A stretch of DNA of 64,000 nucleotides from Metellina segmentata (taxonomy: Eukaryota > Arthropoda > Arachnida > Araneae > Tetragnathidae), in NCBI GenBank assembly GCA_947359465.1, contig OX375875.1, forward strand, positions 58,591,981 through 58,655,980, read 5' to 3'. This document shows, piece by piece, positions 46,110-55,991 of the stretch. Every line of letters starts with the position of its first letter. Positions within the stretch are counted from its first letter, which is position 1. Made by a program: the position numbers and the translations under genes. The notes below the pieces were generated by a model that saw only the letters and a program-made list of their open reading frames with translations, was not told the origin of the DNA and did not search any database.

Positions 46110-47480
46110 CACTTTAGGAACATTGAAAATAGCGCACCAAGAAGGGAGCATCGGATTGAAATGAAATTTAATAAACATAATGATACAGATGAGAGATTCA
46201 CTTGATTCCAAAATCAAGACATTTAAACGAATACATTGTGTACAATTAGGCAAATACAGTGCAACTTCAGTAGCGCGTCGGACCACCTCCTGCTGCAACA
46301 TATGGATTAATTACAGGAAGCTATCAGATGACGCCGATAGTACTTCACAATGACGAGAGTGTAAGAGAGGTGTACATAAGGAATGGTAGCAAAGAAGTTA
46401 AATTTGTCACAAGCGTTCTGTAAGCCGCTCAGTGCCACAACCGAATAGTTATGGCAGACGCATGTCGATGATGTTTTACGTGGTAGAATTATCGGCCGCC
46501 TGGAATGTGGGCGTACTCAGACGAAAGTTTCAGTGGAACTTGGAATCGCTCAAAGTCTCATCTCTAGGCTTTGGCAACGATTCCAAAATGATGGAAATGT
46601 CATTAGACGTTACAGTACAGGTCTCCCCCGAGTTAAACGCCGAATGACGACCGGTATTTGGCAGTAACTGCAAAAAGAAGCAGACGGAGCACAGCATCCG
46701 ACCTTTCTCGTTAGCTATCTTCAGCCACATATACGGCAGATTCAAGGCAAATCGTTTACAGATGTTTGGGATATGTTGGTCTATATGCTCGCAGGCCTGT
46801 CAAATGTGTTCTGCTCACGGCATCTCACTGTCGCCAGCGGTTAGCCTGGAGTAGAGAACATGCAATGTGGACATCGTCACAGTGGGCTTGTGGGATGTTT
46901 TCCGACGAGTCCAGAGTTAGCTTGCAGTCTGATTCACGGCTGACGTTCATATGGAGAACGCCAGGTACCCGCTACCACCAAGACAACATCATTGAACGAC
47001 ACCGTTACGGTGGTGTAGGTTTGCTCGTTTCGGGCAGAATTATATTGGGTTCCAGAACAGATATACAAGTTCAAATCGGAACCATGAGAGGCAAAATTTA
47101 TCGGGATATCATTCTAGAACAACATGTACGTTTGTTTAGGGGTGCCATGGGCGCATAATTTGTGTTTATGGATGACAACGCCTGTCCTCACCTAGCAAAC
47201 ATTGTAAACGAATGCCTTGAATCTGAGGATATCACCCGTATGGAATGGCCAGTATTCTCACCTGACTTTAATCTGATAGATCATGTGTGGGACATGCTTG
47301 GCCGACGAGATGCAGCCCGTCACCCATCTCCTACATGTGTACCGGAACTTTGGAGAGCATTGCTTGAGGAGTGAAGTGATCTTCCGCAAGATCAGCTCGA
47401 TAGTTGTATTTTCAGTATGCCTAGGCGTTGTACGGACTGTATTTCATCTTCTGGGAGACATAAAATGTATTAACCATAAA
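46110..47480 (+). mobile_element. Tc1-like transposon, right end lost
   Basis: The left terminus CACTTTAGGAACATTGAAAA follows TA (46108-46109). It continues with caccaagaagggagcatcgg and attgaaatgaaattt, similar to the 7263 element. No right terminus was seen before the next element at 47616. Confidence 0.7.
46452..47420 (+). pseudogene. Tc1 transposase, broken; third acid reads D
   Basis: The N-terminal part (from about 46452, MADACR) is scrambled by stops and shifts. From 46766 it is readable: RQRLAWSREHAMWTSSQW, first D in FSDESRVSL, GVGLLVSGRI, DIILEQHVRLFRGAMGA, a stop, then the second D in FMDDNACPHLANIVNEC. Next is FSPDFNLIDHVWDMLGR, where the third acid is D instead of the E usual in Tc1. 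A stop follows at about 47372 and the C-terminal RRC remains are out of frame. Confidence 0.8.
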
Positions 47481-47615
47481 TAATACCAACCATGTCATGT
47501 TAAGTTTTTGTAAGGTCAATATTTTTTGTAATTTCTCCAGTGAGCAAAAATCGTAGTTTTTATGAATGATATCATACGTACCCCATCTTTTTTGTTCTTT
47601 ATCTTTTGTTTAATA

Positions 47616-49030
47616 CACTCTATAACAAAAAAAATTGACGCACAAAGAAGGAGTTATCCGATGGAGACAAAAATTGGTGGATAGGAAAATTATGTATAGA
47701 ATAGAAAATGATTAAAATTTCAGAACAATTGAATGATTTATTTCAGAGTTACAGTAAAGAGCTTAATAAGGTGTTAACCCGTCTCTAGCCTGGATGCAAG
47801 CTGCCACACGGCGGGGCATAGACCGTTAAAGCTCCCGGATGGTCTCCTGCGGTATTTATTGCCAAATTTGCTCCAATTGTCGGACTACGTCATCAACATT
47901 CCCTACCGGATGCAGACGCCTTGCCATCATAACCCAGACATGCTCGATGGGAGAGAGATCTGGTGATCTGGTTGGCCAAGGAAGTGTTTGACAAGCTTGA
48001 AGACAGTTCATAGCAACACGTGCCGTATGTGGTATGGCATTGTCTTGCTGAAAAATAAGCCCAGCGTACTGCGAAAGGAACGGTAGCAAAACAGGTCTCA
48101 GAATGTCGTCAACGTACCGCTGTGCTCTAAGTGTACCTCTAATTACGACCAAAGGGGGCCGGCTATCAAGGGAAATGGCACCCAGACCATAACTCCTTGT
48201 TGAGGGTCCGTGTGGCGTGCAATAGTGAAAGCAGGATCCGCACGCTTCCCTGGGCGTCTCCAGATACGTCTTCGATGATCGTCAGGACACAGTTGGAAGC
48301 GGGATTCGTCGCTAAAGACTATACGTCCTGTCAGCATCATTCCAGCCTGATCGAGCCAAGCACCACTGTAATCTGGCTCGACAGTGTGCAGGCGTGAGTG
48401 GCAGGTGATGTAACGGTCGGTACGAGCGTAGACGAATGGTCCACCATGACAATTCACAGCCGTCTGTGAATTTTCATGGTGGACACTCGTGTGTGGGTCG
48501 TACGACTGATGGTTGATAGCGATGAATCAGGCGCTGTGACAGTTGATCTGACAATTACTCTGTCCTCCGGATCTGTTGTGTCCCTACGTCGACCGCTACC
48601 ATCATGACGCTGAAATCTGCCATTGTCCACCCACTCTTGCCAGCATCTTCTAATCGCCGCATCGCTTCGACTCATATGACGAGCGATTCTCCGATTTGCC
48701 CAACCTGCCTCTTTCAATCCAATGATACGACCTCTTTCAAACTCTGAAAGTTGCTCGTAATGAGTTCGAATCCTGCGGCGAGGCATTTTTTCAGTCGTTG
48801 AAAGGTATCCTAAATCGCAATGCAGCAGAAATTTTTAACAACAGTTCAAGAATAACTCCTTATATACATCTGCTGGATGCGCAGTTCCGATGCGCTGGAG
48901 ATCGCACTATTCATTCATTGCACACCAAATTTTAATCATTTGCATATGTAGTCAAAACATTTTTGCATACGAAATTTCAAAGCAATCGGTTGATTCCTTC
49001 TTGGTGCGTCGAATTTTTTATTATAGAGTG
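47616..49030 (-). mobile_element. Tc1-like transposon with both ends, fairly young
   Basis: Left CACTCTATAACAAAAAAAAT (after TA, 47614-47615) and right (reverse complement) CACTCTATAATAAAAAATTC (before TA, 49031-49032) pair on through cgcac(a/c)aagaaggaat. It is 1415 bp. The transposase is nearly readable end to end, so this is the best-preserved Tc1 copy in the window. Confidence 0.9.
47781..48786 (-). pseudogene. Tc1 transposase (DD34E), nearly intact but frameshifted
   Basis: The start ATG at 48784-48786 gives MPRRRIRTHYEQLSEFERGR. Helix-turn-helix motifs (ARHMSRSDAAIRRCWQEW) and an AT-hook-like GSGRRRDTT linker follow. A frame change occurs at about 48455. Next come the first D in IVFSDESRFQLCPDD and VMVWVPFPLIAG, a second change near 48145, then VVIRGTLRAQRYVDDILRPV and the second D in IFQQDNAIPHTARVAMNC. 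The third acid E is in RSPDLSPIEHVWVMMARRL. It ends after IWQ with a stop where IPQE is expected. All catalytic residues are present, but three lesions inactivate it. Confidence 0.88.
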
Positions 49031-50150
49031 TAAATGGGCTTTATTAATAGGTCACGTTTGTTTTGTTTCTGAACCTTTATTTGCCGGAGCTGGCATTATC
49101 CTTAATTTATAGACATGAATGTACATGGAAATTAATGAATAGTTTTATGAGCATAACAAAAATATAATTTTATGAATCATATCACATTTGACACACAGAA
49201 AATCCAATTTTTTGATACAGTTACTCAAACAAACATTTTCAAATTATTCATATGTCTAAATAAAAACATGCGAAATTCTAAAAGTTTGAATAGGAAGTTT
49301 ATGAGTAGAATTTTATGCGAAGAAATTAAAAAGAAACATTTTACAAACTATATTACTTTTTTACGCCTGCGGTGATGTTTAGAGGTGTGTAAAATGAAAT
49401 GCTTTGACTGTTTTTAAATGGGAGGGGGTGTGAACATCCTCAATTCAGTAACTCTAGGTAAAGGTACTGAGCGAGCAAAAAAAATTCGAAGCAATACCCT
49501 GTTTATAATCATTAGAAACGTAATATCATCAAACATAGAACATTATAATCATTAAAGAAATAGATTAGGTAAATTTACACTGTTGATTATATATTCAATC
49601 TACCACAACATCTCTTAAGTCGCACTGTAAGAAGAAAATATGTGAGGGTTTATACATAGGAAATTTCAAACAGTTCCCATTTTAAAATTCGAGCTGTGTA
49701 GAAACCTATTAAAAATATGATGTTCAAGTCATCAAAGCAATAAATGTGTAAGTACTGAAAAAAAATGTAACTGGGAAAAATTACTTACATTAGTTTCTAA
49801 TCTGTCTAATATAGCACTTTTTAGTTGTTTATTCTGTTTCAATATTTCTCTCAGATAATTGTATTAATCGTGAATATTTTCTAATTACGTAACATCGGTT
49901 TGATTTGGTTAGTCACGGTAATAAAAAAGTAAATGAAAAACATTTAAATACTCGTTTAATTCAAATCCAAAATACATAAACATGTTTCCGGTTGATTATT
50001 TACATATCACAAAACATCGAAAACTTCGAATGACTATTCCCTATTTCTATTGTCCTTCATAGTCACCATTCTAGATCATACACCATGGAATAAAATTCCA
50101 AATTCACAAAAATTTATTTTTGTGACAATAATTGTTCTACCATAAATAAT
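49031..50150. other. Intergenic, 3' of gene 2
   Basis: An AATAAA on the minus strand (50113-50118) lies 33 bp beyond the stop of gene 2 and is a good poly(A) signal. Further on, a minus-strand open piece at about 49795-49860 (EILKQNKQLKSAILDRLETN) ends exactly at a GTAAGT donor; see findings. Otherwise AT-rich. Confidence 0.45.
50113..50118 (-). promoter_or_regulatory. Poly(A) signal AATAAA of gene 2
   Basis: tttatt on the plus strand, read AATAAA on the minus strand, lies 33 bp after the TAA stop at 50151-50153. Confidence 0.45.
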
Positions 50151-50475
50151 TTAATTGATGTATAAGCAGTCACTCATCATAGTTACAGTTGTTTCCACAT
50201 CTGACCACTCATCCATCATGTTGTTTCTAACTCTCCTTAAACGTGTAGAAATCTCAGAATTACTACCATGCCTCAGATCCATGCACGAATGAAACATCGA
50301 AATGAGGTTAAGCATGATTCTATTCTCCGCCGGGATACTTGTGATGCGCTGTTGTTCAACTAAGAAGGCTGGAATACCTTGGGATAACATGGATTTCATC
50401 TGACTTACTGAATCGCCAATTAGCGTGACAGAACTGTTAAAGTTTTCAATGAAGGCACATCTCCTTTGAGAGATT
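50151..50475 (-). CDS. Paralogue gene 2, last exon (unknown protein)
   Basis: The acceptor ttttcccccttAG (AG at 50476-50477) leads into a phase-2 continuation, then 107 codons to TAA at 50151-50153. Motifs: ISQRRCAFIENFNSSV, MLSQGIPAFLVEQQR, ITSIPAENRIMLNLISMF, then a charged helix (STRLRRVRNNMMDEWSDVET) and a short tail DCLYIN. Length (325 bp) and phase match gene 1's last exon (328 bp). The P-A-x-x-x-E-Q-Q-R and RIMLNL motifs are shared. It carries no enzymatic signature. It is intact, with no stops or shifts, which argues that the gene is under selection. The donor partner is at 55172. Confidence 0.75.
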
Positions 50476-50733
50476 CTAAGGGGGAAAATACAAAATTATC
50501 AGACATTAAGTGTATTTTGCGCAATCAAAGATAAATTTACATTTACACTTTATCAAATTCCCCTTTCTTTGTCTTTGTGTGAGAAGCCGGATAATTCTTT
50601 TGTGTGAATGCCAAATGATTATCGTTCGCGCGAGCAGTGATTGATGGCTTGCTATAGGTATGATTCCAATGTAATGACTGAAGCTACTATTTCCGTGTGA
50701 CTGTAGAGCATCGCGTTGGAGAATGCTGCATGA

Positions 50734-51176
50734 GGCCGGGTGCACACGTTCGGTTTTTCACCGTGCGGCGCCGCTGCGGCAACTCAAGTACGGTCTGAGA
50801 TACATTAGATCCAATGCAGTAGTGCACACATGCCTTTGCGGGGACGCACGTCCTACTTGAGTGCAATTTGTACCGCAGTTCCCCACGGCGTCGCAGCTCA
50901 ACGAAACATGCGTCTCCGGTTTGAAGTACCTTGTTTTCACAAAAAATTGAATACAAATAATATTTAATAAACGGTTGTATCCAGTAACGTCTATTTTGTT
51001 TCAAAATATACTTTTTTACACCAAGTAAGCGAAATAAACACGTTTTCTTCGACAGAATATTTATCGCAAATGGCGCGAAATGAGTACTTGTGTCATTTCA
51101 CGGTTATGTGTGCAAAGTTGGGCTTCGGTGCCGCAGCGGCGCCGCAAGTTGAAAAACCGCATGTCTGCTCCGGGCC
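50734..51176. mobile_element. PIF/Harbinger-like MITE, GC-rich ends (443 bp)
   Basis: Left GGCCGGGTGCACACGTTCGG and right (reverse complement) GGCCCGGAGCAGACATGCGG continue through tttttca and the palindromic tgcggcgccgctgcggca. The right flank is TTA (51177-51179) and the left flank TGA (TTA/TAA with a change), fitting a TWA target. It is far more GC-rich than its surroundings. Inner copies of the cgtcgcagct/gcggcaact theme suggest sub-terminal repeats. There is no coding; it lies in the last intron of gene 2. Confidence 0.8.
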
Positions 51177-51539
51177 TTAAAGGTAAATGAATGGAACACC
51201 TTTCCAATGGCGTGTCAGTGGTCGTGCGACAGCAGCGTCTCCAACTACTTTATCAAGCAGTCGAGTTCTACGTCTCGAGTCGTTGCTTCAGTCATGCAAA
51301 ACACTCTTGTTTTTAAGTTTCGTGTGAAAGCAGTTTAAAATTTCTTCAAAACTTCGAATACGATTAAATTTTTATCGTATTTTAATGGCTATAAATATAA
51401 AGGTAGTATATTAAGGCAACAAAATACTCCACTCAAGTTATATCTTTTCTATGAAACCAGATAAATAGTCCCTTTGTGTTCGGATTTAATATCGTTGTTA
51501 AATGCGGCCAAATTCTTAATGCGGAAATATTAGTTTCAA

Positions 51540-51660
51540 TTGAAAAATTATTCATTTATTGAAAATCACATTTAAGGTGTCAATCTTGTGTAAAATTTTC
51601 CGCAGACTTCAAATCCGTTAAAATTTTCTTTCTATCTTAAACGATCGTGAAGATAGAAAC
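51540..51660. repeat. Dispersed repeat shared with 6.6-6.9 kb
   Basis: gtaaaattttccgcagactt and caaatccgttaaaatttt recur at about 6855-6945, with a poorer copy at 6575-6690. Family unknown. Confidence 0.5.
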
Positions 51661-51701
51661 TTGGACTAAAGACTAAAAACACAAAAATGATGTTCATGTT
51701 T

Positions 51702-53010
51702 GGCGCGTTCTCACGAATTAAGTTTAATTGACCTATTAATTGTTGATCAATAAAAGTTTAATATGACTTGAATCAGTTTTAGTTCAAACATTTTAATTGA
51801 AACTGATCAGTTTCATTTTTAAAACAGCCTCGAAAGCAGTTGTTTGTGAAGCTGTACAAATGGTAACACTTATGTTAAAAGGACAAAAAAAACAAAAACA
51901 AAAAAATTACAAAATTTGGTTTTGGGTGAGTCTATGGATTTAAGAAGAAATTAATTGGGAGCTTCAGAAACCTTGCTGAAGGAACTAGAATTAGAGGATA
52001 AAGAGAGATATAGAAATCAGAATGTCTGCAGAAAATTTTCACGAACTGCTGTTTGAAGTTCAGGATCGCATAAAGAAGCAAGATAAAGTGATGCGACACA
52101 AGGAATCTCACCAAAATTAAAGCTGCAAGTAAATTTAAGATACTTAGCTATAGGAGATTCTCCTTTCCAACACTTTCTTCCTTGTATCTAGCTCTTAAAA
52201 TGGTTTTGATAGAAGTGTGTACAGCAATATACGATAATTTACAAGATTTCAATAAATTATAATATTTTTAAAATTTATTAATATAATATTCTTAAAATAA
52301 CAATTTTAGTTTTTTATTTTAAAATAACACCTGTGACTCGTCTCCGCATTGTTATCTGTTGTATGTTTCATTTGAAACTGACGACTACCATTTAGTTGTA
52401 TGTAGGAGAAGGTGAAAACGCAGGTGATGTTTTTAAGAGTTTCAGCCGCTTGTCTAGTTTGAATTTGTTACTGGCAGATGATTATATCACAAAGAGTCAT
52501 CTGTTTTAGCAGGTCAGTGACATATTTAGAAAATATGTCTAATTCATCATCAGTCAATTTTTATTATTTTGCACTACTTTATCAAGTTCATCAATTGCAA
52601 CTCTTGCATCCTTATTTTTATATTTATCCAGTCGGTGGTTCCAAAGACAATCCTGCTTATGAAACAGTTCTAAATATATTAGCATCACACTTTCAGATCA
52701 CTTGAGGTTCATTTTTAAAAAATTTTTTATACCTAAAAAAAAAACAAAATACAAGCACACGTGTCGTAACCAGTTGAAAGCGCGAACTTGAAAGTGAACT
52801 GAAATTCACGTTTCAAGACAAGTTTCAAATTGAAAGCAGATGGCTGATGATTCATCACTTGAACGATAAAGTTTGAGTGGATCAAACTTTTCTTGATCCA
52901 CTAAAAAATCCATCAACTCTATTGAAACAAAGGTTCTCACTATAGTTTTCATTCGACTTTTGTTGATCAAGTATATTCGGTCAATTAAACTTGATTTGTG
53001 AGAACGCGCC
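51702..53010 (+). mobile_element. PIF/Harbinger transposon remnant (1.3 kb) with both ends
   Basis: Left ggcgcgttctcacgaattaa and right (reverse complement) ggcgcgttctcacaaatcaa continue gtttaattgacc. Inside on the plus strand MSAENFHELLFEVQDRIKKQ (from 52022) and, after a frame change, GISPKLKLQVNLRYLAIGDS match the N-terminal part of Harbinger DDE transposases. On the minus strand DCLWNHRLDKYKNKDARVAI (about 52570-52650) resembles a MADF/Myb-SANT-like domain, the usual second protein of these elements. The DDE core is deleted. It lies in the last intron of gene 2. Confidence 0.82.
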
Positions 53011-53276
53011 TGTACCAACTGAAACTCAAATCTCATGGCAGTAACCGTTTCAGTCGTCACATTGGAATCGTACCTTTAAGAATTAAGAATCGTTTGCAGT
53101 TTCATATTATTGTTTTTATTCTTTAGGAGGGACTCCAATTGTGGTAACATTAAAAAATAATTTTAGAATTTGTGTAATTGTTATGGTTAGAAATAATTGT
53201 GTTAAGAATTTTTCGACTACCTGTATGCCGATCTTTTACCTTATGTCTTTATACAAATTTTGGACATTCATATGTA

Positions 53277-53917
53277 CTAGGGGGCTTGCCCAATGCTCGC
53301 TAACGTTCGCCAACCCCCGGAGGATTGCTTCGCTATCCTCATTGGTTCGCTGCGCGAACCTATGCTCGCTTCGCTCGCCTCAATGAAGACATGTGTCCTA
53401 GCAGAAGGGATTGTTTACAAAATATGTTACCAAAAAAATGTTTTTCAAATCTAAATTTGCTGTATTACAGAAAAAATATATACAGTATCTCTGAAATCAG
53501 AATTCAAATGAAAACTTTGTGCAAATTTTGACTCGAAATGTGAGCGTTGCTTTGGAAATTGAATACCCAGCATGTTGTTTGTGTGTACATTTTCCTAGCA
53601 CTCACACTTTTTCATTGAGTTTGTTGCCGAAATTTGTTGTGCAAGCGTCTTGTTGAACTATAATTGTTGGCCCTGAAAAAGACCGTTTTTTAAATGGCCC
53701 TGAAAAGATCCTCCACTTTCTTTGATTTCTATTATAAACTAACTGCAACAGCTCATTAAAATTTCCTTTTTTTTCCAATAAAATTTCATTTGATAACGCT
53801 ATAAATTCAATCGATGCGCGAGACTTCGCGATAAACAAACAATCGTACAGTGTTGCCAAAACGCGATTACAAATAACGTCTTTTTTGCGTGCCACGTAAG
53901 ATAATTATATATATAGA
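53277..53917 (-). mobile_element. Non-autonomous Helitron (641 bp), copy 2 of a pair
   Basis: On the minus strand it starts TCTATATATATAATTATCTT after A and ends gggcaagccccCTAG before T, an exact A/T insertion. Near its 3' end the ggggg and ccccc runs flanking the ttcgccaacg-type core can pair as a terminal hairpin. It shares both ends with 29048-29539 but is longer in the middle. There is no Rep/helicase. Confidence 0.82.
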
Positions 53918-54514
53918 TATACTTTCCTCATGGTATCATTATTTTAGAGCCAATGAACATGGAATTTTTGTAAATAAATAAGCTTTCAACTACACTATAA
54001 CTATGTTTGAATCTACTACATAGCACGGGCCATCCTTACAAAATGTAACTACCAATACGAATACTAAGCCATAAAATAAACTAATAATAAGATTTCAAAT
54101 CTATACTATACATTGCATCACAAAAACAGACGAAACAGCTTGAATCTATTCTAAAATTGATGATTTCTTAAGAAATAAAGAGTTTACTACTTTTTGGAGA
54201 GTGTTATCATAATTTTGAGCTTTTGCAAATAATCAACTGAGAGAGTTTTGACTCTCTGCAACAAGTTAAAAGATGTATTGAAAGTTTCAAGTTTGGAATA
54301 GTTTTCACTTATACAGAATAATGCATCTTTAGAAAGCAAACACAGGACGGTTAAATATTTAGAATGGTATTTATAAAATATGGTAAATGCTCCGTCTTTT
54401 TTGTTGCTTTTTTTTTTTGCGATTCACGTTTTGGAAGTATTGCGATTCACGTCTTAGGAAGTAAGTTGCACTTTTTTCTCCTTTTGCTCGTCGTTCACGT
54501 ACCCGATATTACCA
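53918..54514. other. Intron of gene 2, nothing else seen
   Basis: AT-rich. gcgattcacgtttt(g)gaagta occurs twice near 54420-54460. Confidence 0.4.
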
Positions 54515-54720
54515 ATGGCAGTAGATGGTTTAACTGGTAGAATAAACGATTTGTTTTCTGGTAAAATGTATATTGGTAGTGTGAATGATCCTGAGAGCTT
54601 GGTTGTGATTGAATTTTGTCAGAAAGTTGGATTGATTGCTACAAGTGTAAAATGTCCAGCATATGGGAATGAGATGACTTTAACGTCATGTCATCTACCC
54701 GTGTTCAGTATGTTACCACT
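54515..54720 (+). pseudogene. Merlin/ISXO2-like transposase N-terminal fragment (tentative)
   Basis: The open frame from ATG 54515 reads DPESLVVIEFCQKVGLIATS, then VKCPAYGNEMTLTSCH. This fits the start of ISXO2/Merlin-type transposases: a short helix with W/F-C-Q-x-x-G-L-I, then a C-P-x-C-G-x-x-M-x-L zinc-binding motif. The second cysteine has become tyrosine (CPAYG), and the expected W-R-C and DDE regions do not follow. It is a fragment in the last intron of gene 2, on the opposite strand. Confidence 0.4.
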
Positions 54721-55171
54721 CCACACCAAAAAATTACTATCAAAGCGTTAGAAATTACTATCAAATCCATTTATGCAAAGGTTCACAGTGTGGATTTTGC
54801 TACATGGATACCGCCATCTTGTTCTAGCGATTTTGCATTGGCGACAATAAAAATGCCTTGGCGTTACTGTCTCGTTTGCTACCACTCCACCAACAGATTA
54901 AAAAATCGTAATTGCAGATTGTTTTAAAAAATGGCTAGATATGTTAATAGTATGTATAGATTTATTATGGCCTGTAATCCGCGTACTCAGTTTTTGGGAA
55001 TTTAATTTTTTTAAATAGTCTGTCTTTAGCTGGAACATAGATGTGTACAATGTATACAGTAACTTATTAAGAATTCTTTCATCCAACAACCATCTTACAA
55101 TAAATTAAACTATCATTAAATTCATTATAAATTCTATCGTCTTTTATAAACGAAAGATCAATTTTACTTAC

Positions 55172-55989
55172 TTGCACCACCACATCCGAGCTAAGTTGCT
55201 ACTGGCAAACTGATAGAGAGTAATTATGAAATCGACATCTTGAGAAAGATTAGGGTCTACCCGTAAATTCGAAATTAAAATAGACATGAAAATATTGATG
55301 CTACGGCTCTCTTCATCCTGTGTTTCTTGAATTTGTCGTACAATATCCATGTCTATGCCGTGAGGAAACAAGTTTAGTATCTCACTGTCTAGCTCTTGAT
55401 CTCTGAACCACTGTACAAATGGTTCCAAATGTGTGCAATCATTCCGAAGGAACGAAGAAGCCCAAAGTAGAATTTGCTTTGTTTGACCTAACTCGAGCAT
55501 CGAACATATGGTACTACAAAATCCAAAACTGTATGCAAGCTTCAACGCTTTTTTGTCCCATCCAGATTCCGAACCAAGGAGCAATTCTCCAATAATAGTT
55601 CCCGAGACCTCAACGGATGATGTGATTAACTTCAAGTAAGAAAGCATTTTGAATTGCTTGTCCAAATCTTCAATGAGTTTATTCAGTTTTTCGATGTAGC
55701 TTCTTCTATTAGGTCGCCATTCGTCGACGAGTTGAGCTGCAGCGATGTAGCTTTGCTTAAATCTCTCATAAATGCTCCTTACGGTATTGTTATAGGTTAT
55801 TTTTCTTTGAATTCGATCTGCGGTGGGTCTATCCAATAAAAGGTATATCCAATGACATCTTCGTTTTACTACGAAGCGTGCATGTCTCCTAAGTCTTCCG
55901 TTTTCAAAATAATTACGTGGATCTCTAATCACTCGACATATATTCTGAACGTGGACCTCGATTCCATCCGCTTCCTCAAATGGCCAAGC
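55172..55989 (-). CDS. Paralogue gene 2, penultimate exon (unknown protein, ApoL-like layout?)
   Basis: This 818-bp open exon runs from acceptor ttttcaccttAG (55990-55991), phase 0, to donor GTAAGT (55166-55171), phase 2. There is no stop in 272 codons. It begins AWPFEEADGIEVHVQNICRV and is followed by a basic stretch (GRLRRHARFVVKRRCHW). Then come helical RSYIEKLNKLIEDLDKQF, ITSSVEVSGTIIGELLLGSE, FGFCSTICSML, LFPHGIDMDIVRQIQE, NLRVDPNLSQDVDFI, and the end ASSNLARMWWCK. About a third of positions match gene 1's 26787-27616 exon by eye, with the same boundary phases. The glycine-bearing apolar pair could be a membrane-inserting hairpin, a weak ApoL-like resemblance. The start codon exon lies above 55991, not found. 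No signal peptide is visible. Confidence 0.8.
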
Positions 55990-55991
55990 CT

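Noticed and set aside
50687..51004. 105-codon minus-strand frame rich in R, C and G
   Set aside because: It lies across the GC-rich Harbinger-type MITE and its left terminus.
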